DNA from: Alcanivorax sp.
GTDB taxonomy: Bacteria; Pseudomonadota; Gammaproteobacteria; Pseudomonadales; Alcanivoracaceae
Length of the DNA: 64,000 bases
Direction of reading: 5' to 3'
NCBI RefSeq assembly: GCF_019431375.1
Contig: NZ_CP080267.1
Location: 372,001-436,000 of the forward strand
This document shows, one piece after another, positions 63,763-64,000 of the stretch. A model generated the notes under the pieces. It worked only from the letters and a program-made list of their open reading frames with translations, had not been told where the DNA came from and ran no database searches. Position numbers and translations under genes: made by a program. Position 1 is the first letter of the stretch, and each line of letters starts with the position of its first letter.

Positions 63763-64000
63763 ATGACTTCCCGATACCACCGCCTTGATCGTTTCCTCAG
63801 TCAGCGTCTGCAAATCAGCCGCAGTAATCTACGGCTGTTGCTGGCTGCCGGGCGTGTGCAGGTCAATGGCGAGGCGGAGCGTGATCGGCAGCGGCGGATC
63901 GGTCCGTTCGATGTGGTGGTTTGCGATGGTGAGATTCTGCAGGCAAACCGACCTCGTTATCTGATGCTCAACAAGCCCGCCGCGGTGGTCAGCGCTACCT
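63763..64000 (+). CDS. rsuA: RsuA-family pseudouridine synthase (5' part)
   Basis: The first 79 residues, cut by the window end. An S4 domain (RLDRFLSQRLQISRSNLRLL, GRVQVNG) is followed by PRYLMLNKPAAVVSAT, the RsuA/RluB/RluE start of the synthase domain. The segment order is closest to RsuA (16S rRNA position 516), but the catalytic motif is outside the window. Confidence 0.75.
   Translation, partial: MTSRYHRLDRFLSQRLQISRSNLRLLLAAGRVQVNGEAERDRQRRIGPFDVVVCDGEILQANRPRYLMLNKPAAVVSAT

Overview
The window is a chromosomal segment of a GC-rich gammaproteobacterium. The gene order rne / rluC-HAD-sppA / maf / yceD-rpmF-plsX-fabD-fabG-acpP-fabF-pabC-mltG-tmk-holB-pilZ-tatD is the Pseudomonas-type arrangement. 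Together with a GlyGly-CTERM protease, NtrC/sigma-54 style nitrate assimilation genes and a Baeyer-Villiger type monooxygenase beside a PF10118 hydrolase, it suggests a marine Alcanivorax-like or Marinobacter-like organism. The genus is an inference from memory.

Layout. 1-19183 is core: RNase E (minus, cut by the window edge), then rluC and the fatty-acid synthesis operon through acpP and fabF, followed by pabC, mltG, tmk, holB, pilZ, tatD and rmuC. 19465-24389 holds a secreted trypsin-like protease with a GlyGly-CTERM tail, a degenerate papain-like protein, a class V aminotransferase, and a TetR-DUF1285 pair.

24390-35996 is an accessory island. It is bracketed by two copies of the 3' end of the DUF1285 gene. 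It carries three large exported proteins in an apparent operon (toroid plus carboxypeptidase-regulatory-like repeats; Ig-like plus macroglobulin-like modules; a transglutaminase-like protein lacking the catalytic Cys and ending in a divergent AT-rich tail). After them come a small AT-rich membrane protein, a broken REP-associated transposase, a frameshifted DUF3592-like gene and a gene fragment.

36157-48320 is a nitrate assimilation cluster: a PP2C-kinase fusion, two tandem nitrate transporters, nirB, nirD, an FAD oxidoreductase and the assimilatory nitrate reductase. Three sigma-54 promoters match near-perfectly, one before each transporter and one before nirB, so transport, nitrate reduction and nitrite reduction look co-regulated by nitrogen status.

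48508-57099 holds an HSL-type hydrolase, a lipoprotein built of 82-residue four-cysteine repeats (frameshifted near 51745), a DAHP synthase, a CobB sirtuin, a small hypothetical protein and a GNAT-nitrilase fusion. 57414-59650 is an integron gene-cassette array without a visible integrase (CALIN type): five attC-like sites, four small cassette genes and two homologous ORF-less cassettes. 59702-64000 returns to ordinary genes: a small membrane protein, a PF10118 hydrolase, a BVMO, a DUF3465 protein and the start of an rsuA-like gene.

Several dispersed repeat families fill the intergenic spaces: TGTAGGAGC-type REPs, heptamer arrays (AGCTAGN, CGAGTTA) and inverted AACAGTGAATAGTTAACAG elements. 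No tRNA, rRNA or CRISPR array was recognised.
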